A stretch of 14,969 bases of DNA from CAYPEL01 sp964409635 (GCA_964409635.1 CAYPEL010000061.1:1-14969); one strand, 5' to 3'. Shown: positions 1 through 7,405, counted from the first letter of the stretch. Program-made: numbers and translations. The notes: generated by a model from the letters alone, not told the origin.

Positions 1-197
1 CCTTGCTGGCGTTTTTCTATGAGTGAACTGAAAGTTATCAGTTTACTTTCTGTGACCTCTTGCTCAGGGTGGCTGTATAGGTAACTGCGCTGTTTATTGA
101 GCGTATAGGTCAGTAATATTTCCGCATCCAGCTGGGCGCTGGCAGATGCGGTGAGTTTTCCGGTTGCCTCTGACAACAGTTGTGAGAGTGTTGGCAT
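1..197 (-). CDS. prmC: Release factor glutamine methyltransferase PrmC, N-terminal part
   Basis: PrmC methylates the glutamine of the GGQ motif in release factors RF1 and RF2, using S-adenosylmethionine. Only about the first 65 codons are in the window; the gene runs off the left edge. The visible protein begins MPTLSQLLSEA and contains LDAEILL at about residues 23-29, matching the helical N-terminal substrate-binding domain of the family (E. coli has RRDAEILL there). The methyltransferase fold and NPPY catalytic motif lie outside the window. The ATG at 197 is chosen because it gives the family's usual N-terminal length; no good Shine-Dalgarno is seen. It lies 42 bp downstream of the prfA stop on the same strand, the common hemA-prfA-prmC order, so the enzyme is probably co-transcribed with its substrate RF1. 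Identification rests on domain resemblance plus synteny. Confidence 0.85.
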   Translation of the reverse strand, partial: MPTLSQLLSEATGKLTASASAQLDAEILLTYTLNKQRSYLYSHPEQEVTESKLITFSSLIEKRQQ

Positions 198-239
198 TGC
201 TGGTGGGTGGGGGATACAGGTCTATAATACAGTTGCTGA

Positions 240-1328
240 TCAGGCCGATTCACTCAAAGCGGTCAGGCGGTCTGCCTGGTCTTCGCTGATGAGTGGCTCA
301 ATAACCTGATCCAGTGCGCCCTGCATAATGTCTTCGAGTTTATAGAGTGTCAGGTTGATCCGGTGGTCGGTCATCCGGCCTTGCGGGTAATTATAGGTAC
401 GGATACGCTGCGAGCGGTCACCGCTGCCGACCAGATTACGCCGTGTTTCTGTTTCTTCTGCCTGGCGTTTTTCCTGTTCGGCAGAATGTAGCCGCGCTGC
501 CAACAGCGACATAGCACGGGCGCGGTTTTTATGTTGTGAACGTTCGTCCTGGCATTCAATCACGGTACCGGTTGGCAAGTGTGTAATGCGTACCGCCGAA
601 TCGGTTTTATTAATGTGCTGACCGCCAGCGCCCGAAGCGCGGTAAGTATCTACTTTGAGGTCAGCCGGGTTTATATCGACAGCTTCCTGCTCATCCGCCT
701 CGGGTAATACAGCAACCGTGGCCGCCGAGGTGTGAACCCGTCCTTGTGACTCGGTTTCCGGTACACGTTGTACACGGTGCGCGCCAGATTCAAATTTTAA
801 CCGGGAAAAAACGTCCTGTCCTGACAGGCGTGTGATGATTTCCTTGTAACCGCCATGCTCACCTTCATTCTGGCTAATGATTTCGACGCCCCAGCGTTGG
901 CTTTCAGCGTAGCGCGAATACATGCGGAACAAGTCGCCGGCAAAAATGGCGGCTTCATCACCACCTGTACCGGCGCGGATTTCCAGGAACACGTTTTTAT
1001 TATCGTCTGGGTCTTTTGGTATCAGGTGTTTTTGTAATTCGAGTTCCAGCTTGGTTTTGCTGCGCTCGGCCTGCTGCAATTCTTCGTTGGCCATTGCCTG
1101 CAACTCAGGATCCGGGTCATTGGTCATTTCCCGGGCAGAACCGATGTCTTGTTCTGCCTGTTGCAGGGCATCAAAGCATTGTACGACAGGTTGCAGCTGA
1201 GAATACTCAACAGACAGAGACTTGAAGCGGTCGTTATCGCCCAGTACTTCCGGATCGGCTAGCAAAGCGCTGACTTCCTGTGAGCGTTCTACGATGGTTT
1301 CCAGCTTTCGCGTGAGTGAAGGATTCAC
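240..1328 (-). CDS. prfA: Peptide chain release factor 1 (RF1)
   Basis: RF1 reads UAA and UAG stop codons in the ribosomal A site and triggers hydrolysis of peptidyl-tRNA. The 362-residue product has the normal length (E. coli 360). The GGQ catalytic loop is at 235-237 within SGAGGQHINKTDSA, and the stop-codon-reading PxT tripeptide is Pro-Glu-Thr at 190-192, a common RF1 variant. The absence of SPF, which RF2 has instead, supports RF1. The C-terminal signature RTYNYPQGRMTDHRI is intact. The start codon is GTG, and it overlaps the hemA stop in a 4-base GTGA, which suggests translational coupling. prmC, whose product methylates the GGQ glutamine, follows on the same strand. Nothing looks truncated or shifted. 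Confidence 0.97.
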   Translation of the reverse strand: MNPSLTRKLETIVERSQEVSALLADPEVLGDNDRFKSLSVEYSQLQPVVQCFDALQQAEQDIGSAREMTNDPDPELQAMANEELQQAERSKTKLELELQKHLIPKDPDDNKNVFLEIRAGTGGDEAAIFAGDLFRMYSRYAESQRWGVEIISQNEGEHGGYKEIITRLSGQDVFSRLKFESGAHRVQRVPETESQGRVHTSAATVAVLPEADEQEAVDINPADLKVDTYRASGAGGQHINKTDSAVRITHLPTGTVIECQDERSQHKNRARAMSLLAARLHSAEQEKRQAEETETRRNLVGSGDRSQRIRTYNYPQGRMTDHRINLTLYKLEDIMQGALDQVIEPLISEDQADRLTALSESA

Positions 1329-2584
1329 GGCTTCTGATCCGGTTTAAAAATTTCCATGAGTGCGTCCATTAAGTCTTCACGATTGTCTTCACCCGCCTGG
1401 CGTAAGCGTTTGGTTGGTTCATGGATCAGTTTATTGGTCAAGGTATGGGCTACATATTGCATGACTTCTTCGGGGGTTTTCCCAGCCGTCAACTGGCGGC
1501 GGGCCTGTTTCAGTATCTGGTCGCGTTGCTGCTCGGCCTGCGAACGTAAAGTCAGAATCCTGGTGACTGCGCTTTGGCTGCGCAGCCAGGCCATGAACCG
1601 TCCTACCTGGACATCGATTATTTCCTCGGCTTGTTCGGCCGCCTGTTGCCGCGATTGGAGGTTTTCCTGGATGACTTCTTGAAGATCATCCACGGTATAG
1701 AGATAGACATCATCGAGCTTGCGGACATTGGAATCAATGTCGCGTGGCACAGCAATATCGACCATAAACACCGGGCGGTGCTTGCGCTTGCTCAATGCTT
1801 TTTTGACTATATTATAGTCAAGAATAGTCTTGTCGCTGGCGGTGGATGAAATTACGATATCGGCTTCGGCCAGGTGCTCGGGTATTTCGTCAAGGCCGAT
1901 GCCATAGCCGTTATACCTGACAGCCAGTTGATGCGCGTGCTTCTGAGTGCGATTGGCAATAATCATTTTACCCAAGCCCTGTTCACGCAAGTGCCGCGCA
2001 GTCAGTTCAATGGTCTCTCCGGCACCGATCAGCAGAGCAGTATGTTGATCAAAATCACTGAATATTTGTTTCGCCAGGCTAACCGAAGCAAAGGCTACCG
2101 AGACCGGACTTTCACCAATTGAAGTATCGGTGCGAATTTGTTTTGCCACTGAGAAGGTGTGCTGGAATAAACGCGTCAGGAGTTGATCCAGGGTGCCTGC
2201 TTGCGTGGCCTCCTGGTATGCCTGCTTAACCTGGCCGAGGATTTGTGGTTCGCCGAGAATCAGGGAATCGAGTCCGCCGGCGACCCGCAGAATATGGCGT
2301 ACGGCATCGGCATCCGGATAAGTATAGAGGTGCGGCATGATCAATTTGGCATCGATGTTGTGATATTGGCTGAGCCAGTCAGTGACCGGTTGGGCAGCAT
2401 TTGACGTGCCCGCACAGTACACTTCGGTCCGGTTGCAGGTCGAAAGGATGGCGGCTTCGCTTACTCCCGGCAGGGCCGTGAGTTGCTGCAGGGCGCCCGC
2501 CAGCCGGGTTTTGGCAAAAGCTACCTGTTCGCGCAATTCGACGGGCGCGGTACGATGATTGATGCCGAGGGTGATTAGGGCCAT
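1325..2584 (-). CDS. hemA: Glutamyl-tRNA reductase
   Basis: GluTR reduces glutamyl-tRNA(Glu) to glutamate-1-semialdehyde with NADPH, the first committed step of C5-pathway heme and tetrapyrrole synthesis. With the start at MALITLGINHRTAP the protein has 419 residues, against 418 in E. coli. The nucleophilic cysteine is Cys50 in LSTCNRTEVY, GEPQILGQVK is at 111-120, and the NADPH-binding glycine motif LLIGAGET is at about 184-191. An in-frame extension reaching 2710 would begin at a TTG and add 42 residues with no family resemblance, so I reject it. No clear Shine-Dalgarno precedes the ATG. The gene heads the minus-strand hemA-prfA-prmC operon and is divergent from the TPR lipoprotein gene, with about 140 bp between them. 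The C-terminal dimerization region is complete, ending in the GTGA overlap with prfA. Confidence 0.97.
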   Translation of the reverse strand: MALITLGINHRTAPVELREQVAFAKTRLAGALQQLTALPGVSEAAILSTCNRTEVYCAGTSNAAQPVTDWLSQYHNIDAKLIMPHLYTYPDADAVRHILRVAGGLDSLILGEPQILGQVKQAYQEATQAGTLDQLLTRLFQHTFSVAKQIRTDTSIGESPVSVAFASVSLAKQIFSDFDQHTALLIGAGETIELTARHLREQGLGKMIIANRTQKHAHQLAVRYNGYGIGLDEIPEHLAEADIVISSTASDKTILDYNIVKKALSKRKHRPVFMVDIAVPRDIDSNVRKLDDVYLYTVDDLQEVIQENLQSRQQAAEQAEEIIDVQVGRFMAWLRSQSAVTRILTLRSQAEQQRDQILKQARRQLTAGKTPEEVMQYVAHTLTNKLIHEPTKRLRQAGEDNREDLMDALMEIFKPDQKP

Positions 2585-2672
2585 AGACGGGCGGATGCAG
2601 GAGCCATGGATAACGCAAACATGAAATTCTGCGTTATGGTTCCTGTGAATGCAAGGTATTGGTTCTAAGGCG

Positions 2673-2723
2673 TTGTTCAGGCGACAGTGATTTGCGTATA
2701 GTGACCCCAATATACATCATGAA
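2673..2723. promoter_or_regulatory. Candidate divergent promoters for hemA and the TPR lipoprotein gene
   Basis: On the plus strand TTGTTC (2673-2678), an 18-base spacer and TATAGT (2697-2702) form a sigma70-like promoter about 20 bases before the lipoprotein start. On the minus strand TTCATG (2723-2718), a 17-base spacer and TATACG (2700-2695) could drive hemA with a leader of about 100 bases. The two -10 boxes overlap, so the promoters would exclude each other. Matches are partial, so this is inference from sequence and layout. Confidence 0.35.
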
Positions 2724-2725
2724 AC

Positions 2726-4510
2726 ATGACTGAAATACCGGATCAAATGATTGGTTTTAACTGGATAAAACAAAGCGGCCGGATCGGCTTGTTGCTGGCA
2801 TTGCTGTTGATGACAGGCTGCGCCTCTGTATCGCAACAGACGGAGCCTGATGAGACGGCAAACGATTCACGCAAGCCAGTTTCTGACAGCAAAGAACCTG
2901 AGAGCTCGTCTCTCACTCAAAAAGAAGCGCTTACTCCCTCACTGCTCTATGCCATTCTGCTCGGCGAGATTGCGGGCCAGCGTGGCCGCATGGACGTGTC
3001 GGCGCCAAGTTACCTTGAAGCGGCGCGTAATTCAAAAGATCCGCGTGTGGCTGAGCGTGCCTTGAAAATATCCATTTTCGGCAAGCAGCAGGCGTATGCG
3101 TTGGAAGCCGCCCGGCGGTGGGTGGAATTGGCCCCGGATAACAAGCAAGCGCACCAGGCCTATGCTGCATTGGCGTTACGCAGTGGCCTGGATGCAGAAG
3201 CACAAACTGAGCTGAGCTATCTGATTCAGCACAGTGACGGCGATACCGATAAGGCCTATCAATCCTTGCTCGGCATGCTCGCGCGGGAACCCGATAAACA
3301 ACGCGCGTTGACCGTTATGGAACGCTTAGTATCCGAACGGCCGGAGGATGCTGATGCGCGGTTTGCGTACGCACGCTTGGCAGTACACAGTGAAAACTGG
3401 GCGCTGGCAAACAGTGAAGTTGAAAAGGTGCTGCAAATACGCCCTGCTTGGGCGCCAGCGGAAATATTACGCGCCCAGATTGCACTCAAGCAAGGTAAGG
3501 GCGAGTTGGCCCGTAAACAACTTAGCCAATCGATTAAAAAAAATCCGGATGATATAGAGCTGCGTCTGGCTTATGCCCGCCTGCTGGTGGATCTTGAAGA
3601 TCTGGAAGGCGCCCGCTCCCAGTATAAAATTCTGGTAAAGGCGCAGCCGGACAATAAAAAGGTTGTCTATTCTCTGGCCTTGCTGTCACTTGAAGCGGGG
3701 AAATTAAAAGAGGCTGAATCCAGTTTTCTCCGGTTACTGGAGCTGGATTACCAGAAAGTACAGGCGCAATACTATTTGGGCAGCATTGCTGAAGAGCATA
3801 AGCAATACGATCAGGCCCTGGCGTGGTACAGCAAAGTAGATCAGGGGGATCACTGGCTAGAAGTCCAAATTCGTATTGCCCGTATCGAAGCAGAAACCGG
3901 GAAGATGGATCAGGCGCGTGCCCGATTGAAGAATTTGCGTTTTACCAAACCCGCTCAGGCACAGCGTCTGCTGCTGGTTGAAGGCAATCTGCTTTCCAAC
4001 AACAAGATGTCTGAAGAAGCTTACAGTTTATTCAGTACGTACCTCGAATCGCACCCGGAAGATTATGAAGTGCTGTATGCGCGGTCTTTGGTGGCAGAAA
4101 AACTTGACCTGCTCGATAAGGCAGAAAAAGATCTGCTGAAAATTATTCTGATTGAACCGGATAATGCCCGCGCACTGAATGCGCTGGGCTATACACTGGC
4201 CGACCGGACCAGCCGCTATCAGGAAGCGCTGCAGTATATTGAAAAAGCAATTAAGCTAACGCCGGATGATCCTGCTGTTATCGATAGCATGGGCTGGGTA
4301 CAGTTTAAATTAGGTAATCTGCAACAAGCCCGGGAATACCTGCAAAAAGCCTATGATCAAACGGCCGATGCTGAAATAGCTGCACACCTGGGTGAAGTCT
4401 TATGGTCGCTAGGCGACCAGGCGGGCGCCAGGAAGATTTGGGAGCAGGGCAAAAAGAAGGATCCTGAAAATCCTGTACTGATCGAAACGCTCGAACGTTT
4501 TTCTAAGTAA
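2726..4510 (+). CDS. lbcA: TPR-rich outer-membrane lipoprotein, LbcA-like
   Basis: A 594-residue lipoprotein made almost entirely of tetratricopeptide repeats. A hydrophobic segment (about 20-29) ends in the lipobox LMTGC with the lipidated cysteine at residue 32; alanine follows, so outer-membrane sorting is expected. Residues 33-68 are a polar, disordered-looking linker. Helical repeats then fill roughly 70-594; the clearest are ALNALGYTLADR (about 484-495) followed by EALQYIEKAIKLTPDDP and the next repeat with DSMGWVQFKLGNLQQA. The position between divergent hemA and lolB is that of P. aeruginosa PA4667, known as LbcA, the adaptor that brings cell-wall hydrolases to the protease CtpA. That role is inferred here from synteny and architecture; no ctpA is in the window. 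ATG 2747 (MIGFNWIKQ) is an alternative start that keeps the signal peptide; neither start has a good ribosome binding site. lolB follows after 8 bp. Confidence 0.85.
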   Translation: MTEIPDQMIGFNWIKQSGRIGLLLALLLMTGCASVSQQTEPDETANDSRKPVSDSKEPESSSLTQKEALTPSLLYAILLGEIAGQRGRMDVSAPSYLEAARNSKDPRVAERALKISIFGKQQAYALEAARRWVELAPDNKQAHQAYAALALRSGLDAEAQTELSYLIQHSDGDTDKAYQSLLGMLAREPDKQRALTVMERLVSERPEDADARFAYARLAVHSENWALANSEVEKVLQIRPAWAPAEILRAQIALKQGKGELARKQLSQSIKKNPDDIELRLAYARLLVDLEDLEGARSQYKILVKAQPDNKKVVYSLALLSLEAGKLKEAESSFLRLLELDYQKVQAQYYLGSIAEEHKQYDQALAWYSKVDQGDHWLEVQIRIARIEAETGKMDQARARLKNLRFTKPAQAQRLLLVEGNLLSNNKMSEEAYSLFSTYLESHPEDYEVLYARSLVAEKLDLLDKAEKDLLKIILIEPDNARALNALGYTLADRTSRYQEALQYIEKAIKLTPDDPAVIDSMGWVQFKLGNLQQAREYLQKAYDQTADAEIAAHLGEVLWSLGDQAGARKIWEQGKKKDPENPVLIETLERFSK

Positions 4511-4518
4511 AATTTTTC

Positions 4519-5118
4519 ATGCGTGGTTTTCTTGTCGCGATAACCAGCCTGCTTCTGGTGGCCAGTTGTGCCACCCGCTTACCGCCGGTTGCTAACCCTG
4601 AACAACGTTGGCAGGCACACCTTGCCAGTGTGGCGGGCCTCCAATCCTGGCGGGCTTCCGGCCGGGTTGGTGTGAAAACCGGTGACGATGGCTGGACGGC
4701 TTCATTTAGCTGGCGGCAGACCGGTGATGATTACAGCATTCGTATCCACGGCCCGTTAGGCCGTGGCCTGGTCGAACTGGCAGGCAATCCAGATAGAGTC
4801 TTGTTAATGCAGACGGGTCAACCGGTTCGGGTGGCGCAAAGTCCTGAAGCACTGTTGTATCAAGCGACCGGCTGGTCATTCCCGATCAGTGGCCTGCGCT
4901 ACTGGATACTGGGTGTGCCGGTGGCCGGACAAGCTGAACGGCATAGTTTAAATGCGGGCGGCGGCCTGCAGCGCCTGCATCAGGCAGGCTGGGAAATTGA
5001 ATACAGTGATTACCAGCCGGTTGATGGTATGAACTTGCCGGTAAAATTGAAACTGGCGAATGGTGATATCCGGGTCAAACTGATAGCAAGAGAATGGCAG
5101 CTCAATGACCTGCCGTGA
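4519..5118 (+). CDS. lolB: Outer-membrane lipoprotein receptor LolB
   Basis: LolB is itself a lipoprotein; it accepts lipoproteins from the periplasmic carrier LolA and inserts them in the outer membrane. The 199-residue protein has a signal peptide with lipobox VASC (Cys17) and the family pattern: W-RASGRVGV (about 44-53), an aromatic strand FSWRQTGDDYSIRIHGPLG, and the diagnostic LRYWILGVPV (E. coli LRQWILGLPG). Length is close to E. coli LolB (207). It starts 8 bp after the TPR lipoprotein stop, so the two are surely co-transcribed; its upstream neighbour is a predicted LolB client. No strong Shine-Dalgarno is visible. About 20 bp after the stop a large palindrome begins, which may affect messenger stability or read-through into ispE. 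Confidence 0.95.
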   Translation: MRGFLVAITSLLLVASCATRLPPVANPEQRWQAHLASVAGLQSWRASGRVGVKTGDDGWTASFSWRQTGDDYSIRIHGPLGRGLVELAGNPDRVLLMQTGQPVRVAQSPEALLYQATGWSFPISGLRYWILGVPVAGQAERHSLNAGGGLQRLHQAGWEIEYSDYQPVDGMNLPVKLKLANGDIRVKLIAREWQLNDLP

Positions 5119-5138
5119 GTGAAATGACTTGCTAATAC

Positions 5139-5255
5139 GTACATTGATTATGCGCCACGCTATTTACAGACCCGCTGTGAAACATCCCTGTGCGCTCAGC
5201 GGCAGCATCCCTGCTGCCGATGGTCTGTAAATAGCGTGGCGCATAATCAATGTAC
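5139..5255. repeat. 117-bp palindromic element with perfect 34-bp inverted arms
   Basis: The left arm (5139-5172) and right arm (5222-5255) are exact reverse complements over 34 bases. The 49-base interior holds a second hairpin, CGGCAGC (5200-5206) pairing with GCTGCCG (5213-5219), and the word CATCCCTG occurs twice in it. The arms end in GTAC on both sides, so a duplicated TA target, as made by IS630/Tc1-type elements, would fit a MITE. No T-run follows, so it is not a standard terminator. The apparent GTG start of ispE (5236) is inside the right arm. The family is not identified. Confidence 0.9.
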
Positions 5256-6120
5256 TGCTTCGTTGACAAATCCAGACGGTTCCTGGCCGGCGCCTGCTAA
5301 ACTCAACCTGTTTTTGCATATTACCGGCCGCCGGCCCGATGGTTACCACGAATTACAAACCCTGTTTCAATTTCTCGATTACGGCGACGACCTGTGGTTC
5401 GATACTAACGATTCCGGCAAAATCCGTAGAATTTCAGGCAATGAGGACATCCATCCTGACCAGGATCTGGTGTTACGCGCGGCCAACCGCCTGGCTGAAG
5501 TAAGTCAAAGCAGCCTGGGTGTTGATATACGAATTAATAAACGCCTGCCGGTGGGGGGCGGCCTGGGGGGTGGGAGCTCGGATGCCGCCACTACCTTGGT
5601 CGTGCTGAATCGGCTTTGGTCGCTTGGACTTGAGGGTAAGCAATTGTTGGATATCGGGTTATCGCTTGGCGCCGATGTGCCAGTCTTCATCGAGGGGCAG
5701 GCCGCGTGGGCTGAAGGTATCGGTGAACTGTTGACACCGATGAAAACATTGGATGAAGCCTGGTTTCTGGTAATCCAGCCTGCGGTCACTGTTTCTACCG
5801 CCGTGATATTTGCCGACTCGCAATTGACACGGAACAGCCCGCAGATCACAATAACCGACTTTCTTTCGGGGCGGTGTAAAAACCAGCTACAGCCAGTGGT
5901 AGAGCGGCTTTATCCGGAAGTGTCAGAGGTGATTATCTGGTTGTCCAGGTTCCGGCCGGCGCAGATGACGGGTAGTGGTGCCTGTGTGTTTGCTGCCTTT
6001 ACCGCTGCTGAGCAGGCGCAGTCGGTGCTTGCGCAACTACCCGCAGATTGGACGGGGTTTGTGGCGCGCGGGTGTAATCGTTCTCCGCTGAACTGCCGGT
6101 TAGACGATCTGGCGAAGTAA
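5236..6120 (+). CDS. ispE: 4-diphosphocytidyl-2-C-methyl-D-erythritol kinase
   Basis: IspE is the GHMP-family kinase that phosphorylates CDP-methylerythritol in the non-mevalonate (MEP) isoprenoid pathway. Visible motifs are WPAPAKLNLFLHITGRRPDG with the conserved lysine (E. coli Lys10) at residue 22, the ATP loop LPVGGGLGGGSSDAA at about 104-118, LGADVPVF with the catalytic aspartate at 147, and the C-terminal TGSGACVFA. The N-terminus is uncertain. GTG 5236 gives 294 residues, about 11 more than E. coli, but lies inside the right arm of the palindrome. TTG 5263 would give an E. coli-like N-terminus (MTNPDGSWP). Neither has a clear Shine-Dalgarno. The gene ends 7 bp before tRNA-Gln, and the lolB-ispE-tRNA-prs order is conserved in pseudomonads. 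The kinase identity is secure; the start is not. Confidence 0.95.
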   Translation: MAHNQCTASLTNPDGSWPAPAKLNLFLHITGRRPDGYHELQTLFQFLDYGDDLWFDTNDSGKIRRISGNEDIHPDQDLVLRAANRLAEVSQSSLGVDIRINKRLPVGGGLGGGSSDAATTLVVLNRLWSLGLEGKQLLDIGLSLGADVPVFIEGQAAWAEGIGELLTPMKTLDEAWFLVIQPAVTVSTAVIFADSQLTRNSPQITITDFLSGRCKNQLQPVVERLYPEVSEVIIWLSRFRPAQMTGSGACVFAAFTAAEQAQSVLAQLPADWTGFVARGCNRSPLNCRLDDLAK

Positions 6121-6127
6121 TACTTAT

Positions 6128-6202
6128 TGGGACGTCGCCAAGCGGTAAGGCACGGGGTTTTGATCTCCGCATGCGCAGGTTCGAATCCTGCCGTCCCAGC
6201 CA
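6128..6202 (+). tRNA. tRNA-Gln (anticodon TTG)
   Basis: The acceptor arm TGGGACG (6128-6134) pairs with CGTCCCA (6192-6198). The anticodon stem CGGGG/CTCCG encloses loop TTTTGAT with anticodon TTG. The T arm contains GGTTCGAATCC, and CCA is encoded at 6200-6202, giving 75 nt. The U1-A72 closing pair is typical of glutamine tRNAs. It begins only 7 bp after ispE and is probably cut from a shared transcript. tRNA-Gln lies at the same place between ispE and prs in Pseudomonas. Confidence 0.96.
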
Positions 6203-6216
6203 TATTATAGTGTGCG

Positions 6217-6246
6217 ATGTTGCCGTTGGTTTTTTAGTGGCAACAT
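6217..6246 (+). other. Hairpin downstream of tRNA-Gln
   Basis: ATGTTGCC (6217-6224) and GGCAACAT (6239-6246) form an 8-bp perfect stem around a 14-base loop that contains six T. It lies 15 bases past the tRNA CCA end. The T-run is in the loop, not after the stem, so it is not a canonical terminator. It may serve in 3' processing of the tRNA or protect the prs leader. Confidence 0.4.
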
Positions 6247-6264
6247 GATGGCGCTGCATACTAA

Positions 6265-6292
6265 TTGAAGTAAAACTGGTTAACACTAAATT
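6265..6292 (+). promoter_or_regulatory. Candidate prs promoter
   Basis: TTGAAG (6265-6270), a 16-base spacer and TAAATT (6287-6292) resemble a sigma70 promoter, each box matching 4 of 6 consensus bases. Transcription would begin near 6299, shortly before the first prs start candidate. The boxes are weak and the leader is AT-rich by itself, so this is tentative. Confidence 0.3.
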
Positions 6293-6315
6293 TTGCTAAA
6301 CAGGTGTAAACAGGC

Positions 6316-7261
6316 ATGAAGGCGTTACAACCGGCAGATGAAGATAGCCGCATGATGGTTTTTGCTGGGAATGCAAATCCACCACTTGCCCAAGCTATTG
6401 TCGGATTTTTGCATTTGCAGCTGGGCAAGGCGGTGGTCAGCAAGTTCAGTGACGGCGAGATCATGGTCGAAATTATGGAAAATGTCCGTGGTAAGGACGT
6501 TTTCATTGTGCAGCCAACCTGTGCGCCCACCAATGACAATCTAATGGAATTGATGGTCATGGTTGATGCATTAAGACGGGCATCGGCAGCGCGTATTAAA
6601 CAGTGATCCCCTATATGGGTTATGCGCGGCAGGATCGGCGGCCACGCTCGGCGCGGGTGCCGATCACGGCGAAAGTGGTTGCCAAAATGATCAGCAATGT
6701 CGGTGCTGACAGGGTATTAACGGTTGATCTGCATGCGGATCAGATACAGGGTTTTTTCGATATCCCGGTAGATAACGTGTATGCATCCCCCATTTTGTTG
6801 GGCGATGTTTGGCGGCGAAAATATCCGAATTTGAAAGTGGTATCACCCGATGTGGGGGGTGTTGTCCGTGCCAGGGCGCTGGCCAAGCGGCTGGATGACG
6901 CGGATCTGGCGATTATTGATAAGCGCCGGCCCAAGGCAAACGTTGCCAAGGTCATGCATATTATTGGCGACGTTGAAGGGCATACCTGTGTCATCGTGGA
7001 TGATCTGGTCGATACGGCAGGCACCTTATGCCAGGCGGCGCGTGCCTTGAAAGATAATGGCGCCACAAAAGTTTTTGCCTACTGCACGCACCCGGTTTTA
7101 TCGGGCAAGGCAATTGCCAATATTGAAGGATCAGATCTTGATGAACTGGTCGTCACCGATACCATCCCGCTGCGCCCTGATGCGCAGGCGTGTACGCGTA
7201 TCCGTCGGCTGAGTATTGCGGAAATGCTGGCAGAAGCCATGCGCAGGATCAGCGATGAAGA
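6316..7261 (+). CDS. prs: Ribose-phosphate pyrophosphokinase, frameshifted and cut by the assembly gap
   Basis: Prs makes PRPP from ribose 5-phosphate and ATP, feeding purine, pyrimidine, histidine, tryptophan and NAD synthesis. Frame 1 (6316-6606) encodes the N-terminal half with FAGNANPPLAQ, KFSDGE, and CAPTNDNLMELMVMVDALRR. It stops at TGA right after AARIKQ. The next frame (from about 6602) resumes exactly with VIPYMGYARQDRR, VDLHADQIQGFFD, the flexible loop IDKRRPKANV and the PRPP loop VIVDDLVDTAGT. Relative to E. coli only one residue's worth of sequence is disturbed, so one base is missing near AAACAG (6598-6603). The last recognisable residues are RRISDE at the gap edge; E. coli has about ten more, so the true stop lies in the N-run. 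Start 6316 gives a 12-residue extension; ATG 6352 (MMVFAGN) fits the family better. A sequencing or assembly error is more likely than decay, because every motif is intact and the enzyme is normally required. Confidence 0.93.
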
Positions 7262-7361
7262 NNNNNNNNNNNNNNNNNNNNNNNNNNNNNNNNNNNNNNN
7301 NNNNNNNNNNNNNNNNNNNNNNNNNNNNNNNNNNNNNNNNNNNNNNNNNNNNNNNNNNNNN
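7262..7361. other. Assembly gap of exactly 100 N
   Basis: One hundred unknown bases, the conventional length for a scaffold join of unknown size. It hides the end of prs and possibly part of the spacer before rplY. True distance between prs and rplY cannot be inferred from these coordinates. Confidence 0.98.
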
Positions 7362-7379
7362 CCTTTTTCACAGTAGTGC

Positions 7380-7405
7380 CTCTCCTGGTCGCGGGAGAGT
7401 TTTTT
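7380..7405 (+). terminator. Rho-independent terminator between prs and rplY
   Basis: CTCTCCTG (7380-7387) pairs with CGGGAGAG (7392-7399) across the loop GTCG, giving an 8-bp stem with one G-T pair, and TTTTTT (7400-7405) follows. This is a canonical intrinsic terminator, 26 bp before the rplY start. It probably ends the prs transcript; if transcription continues from upstream it could also act as an attenuator for rplY-pth. Confidence 0.85.

Noticed and set aside
2585..2710. 42-codon N-terminal extension of hemA starting at TTG 2710
   Set aside because: The added residues do not resemble glutamyl-tRNA reductase, and the family starts at MxLxxLGINH, which matches ATG 2584.
5164..5349. Minus-strand open frame across the lolB-ispE palindrome
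   Set aside because: It is formed by the repeat and the complement of ispE; no ribosome binding site or family resemblance.
6595..6612. Programmed -1 frameshift in prs
   Set aside because: The shift direction needed is -1, but the site ATT AAA CAG TGA has no X XXY YYZ slippery heptamer; re-pairing at TAT/TAA would be poor. Programmed frameshifting is not known in prs.
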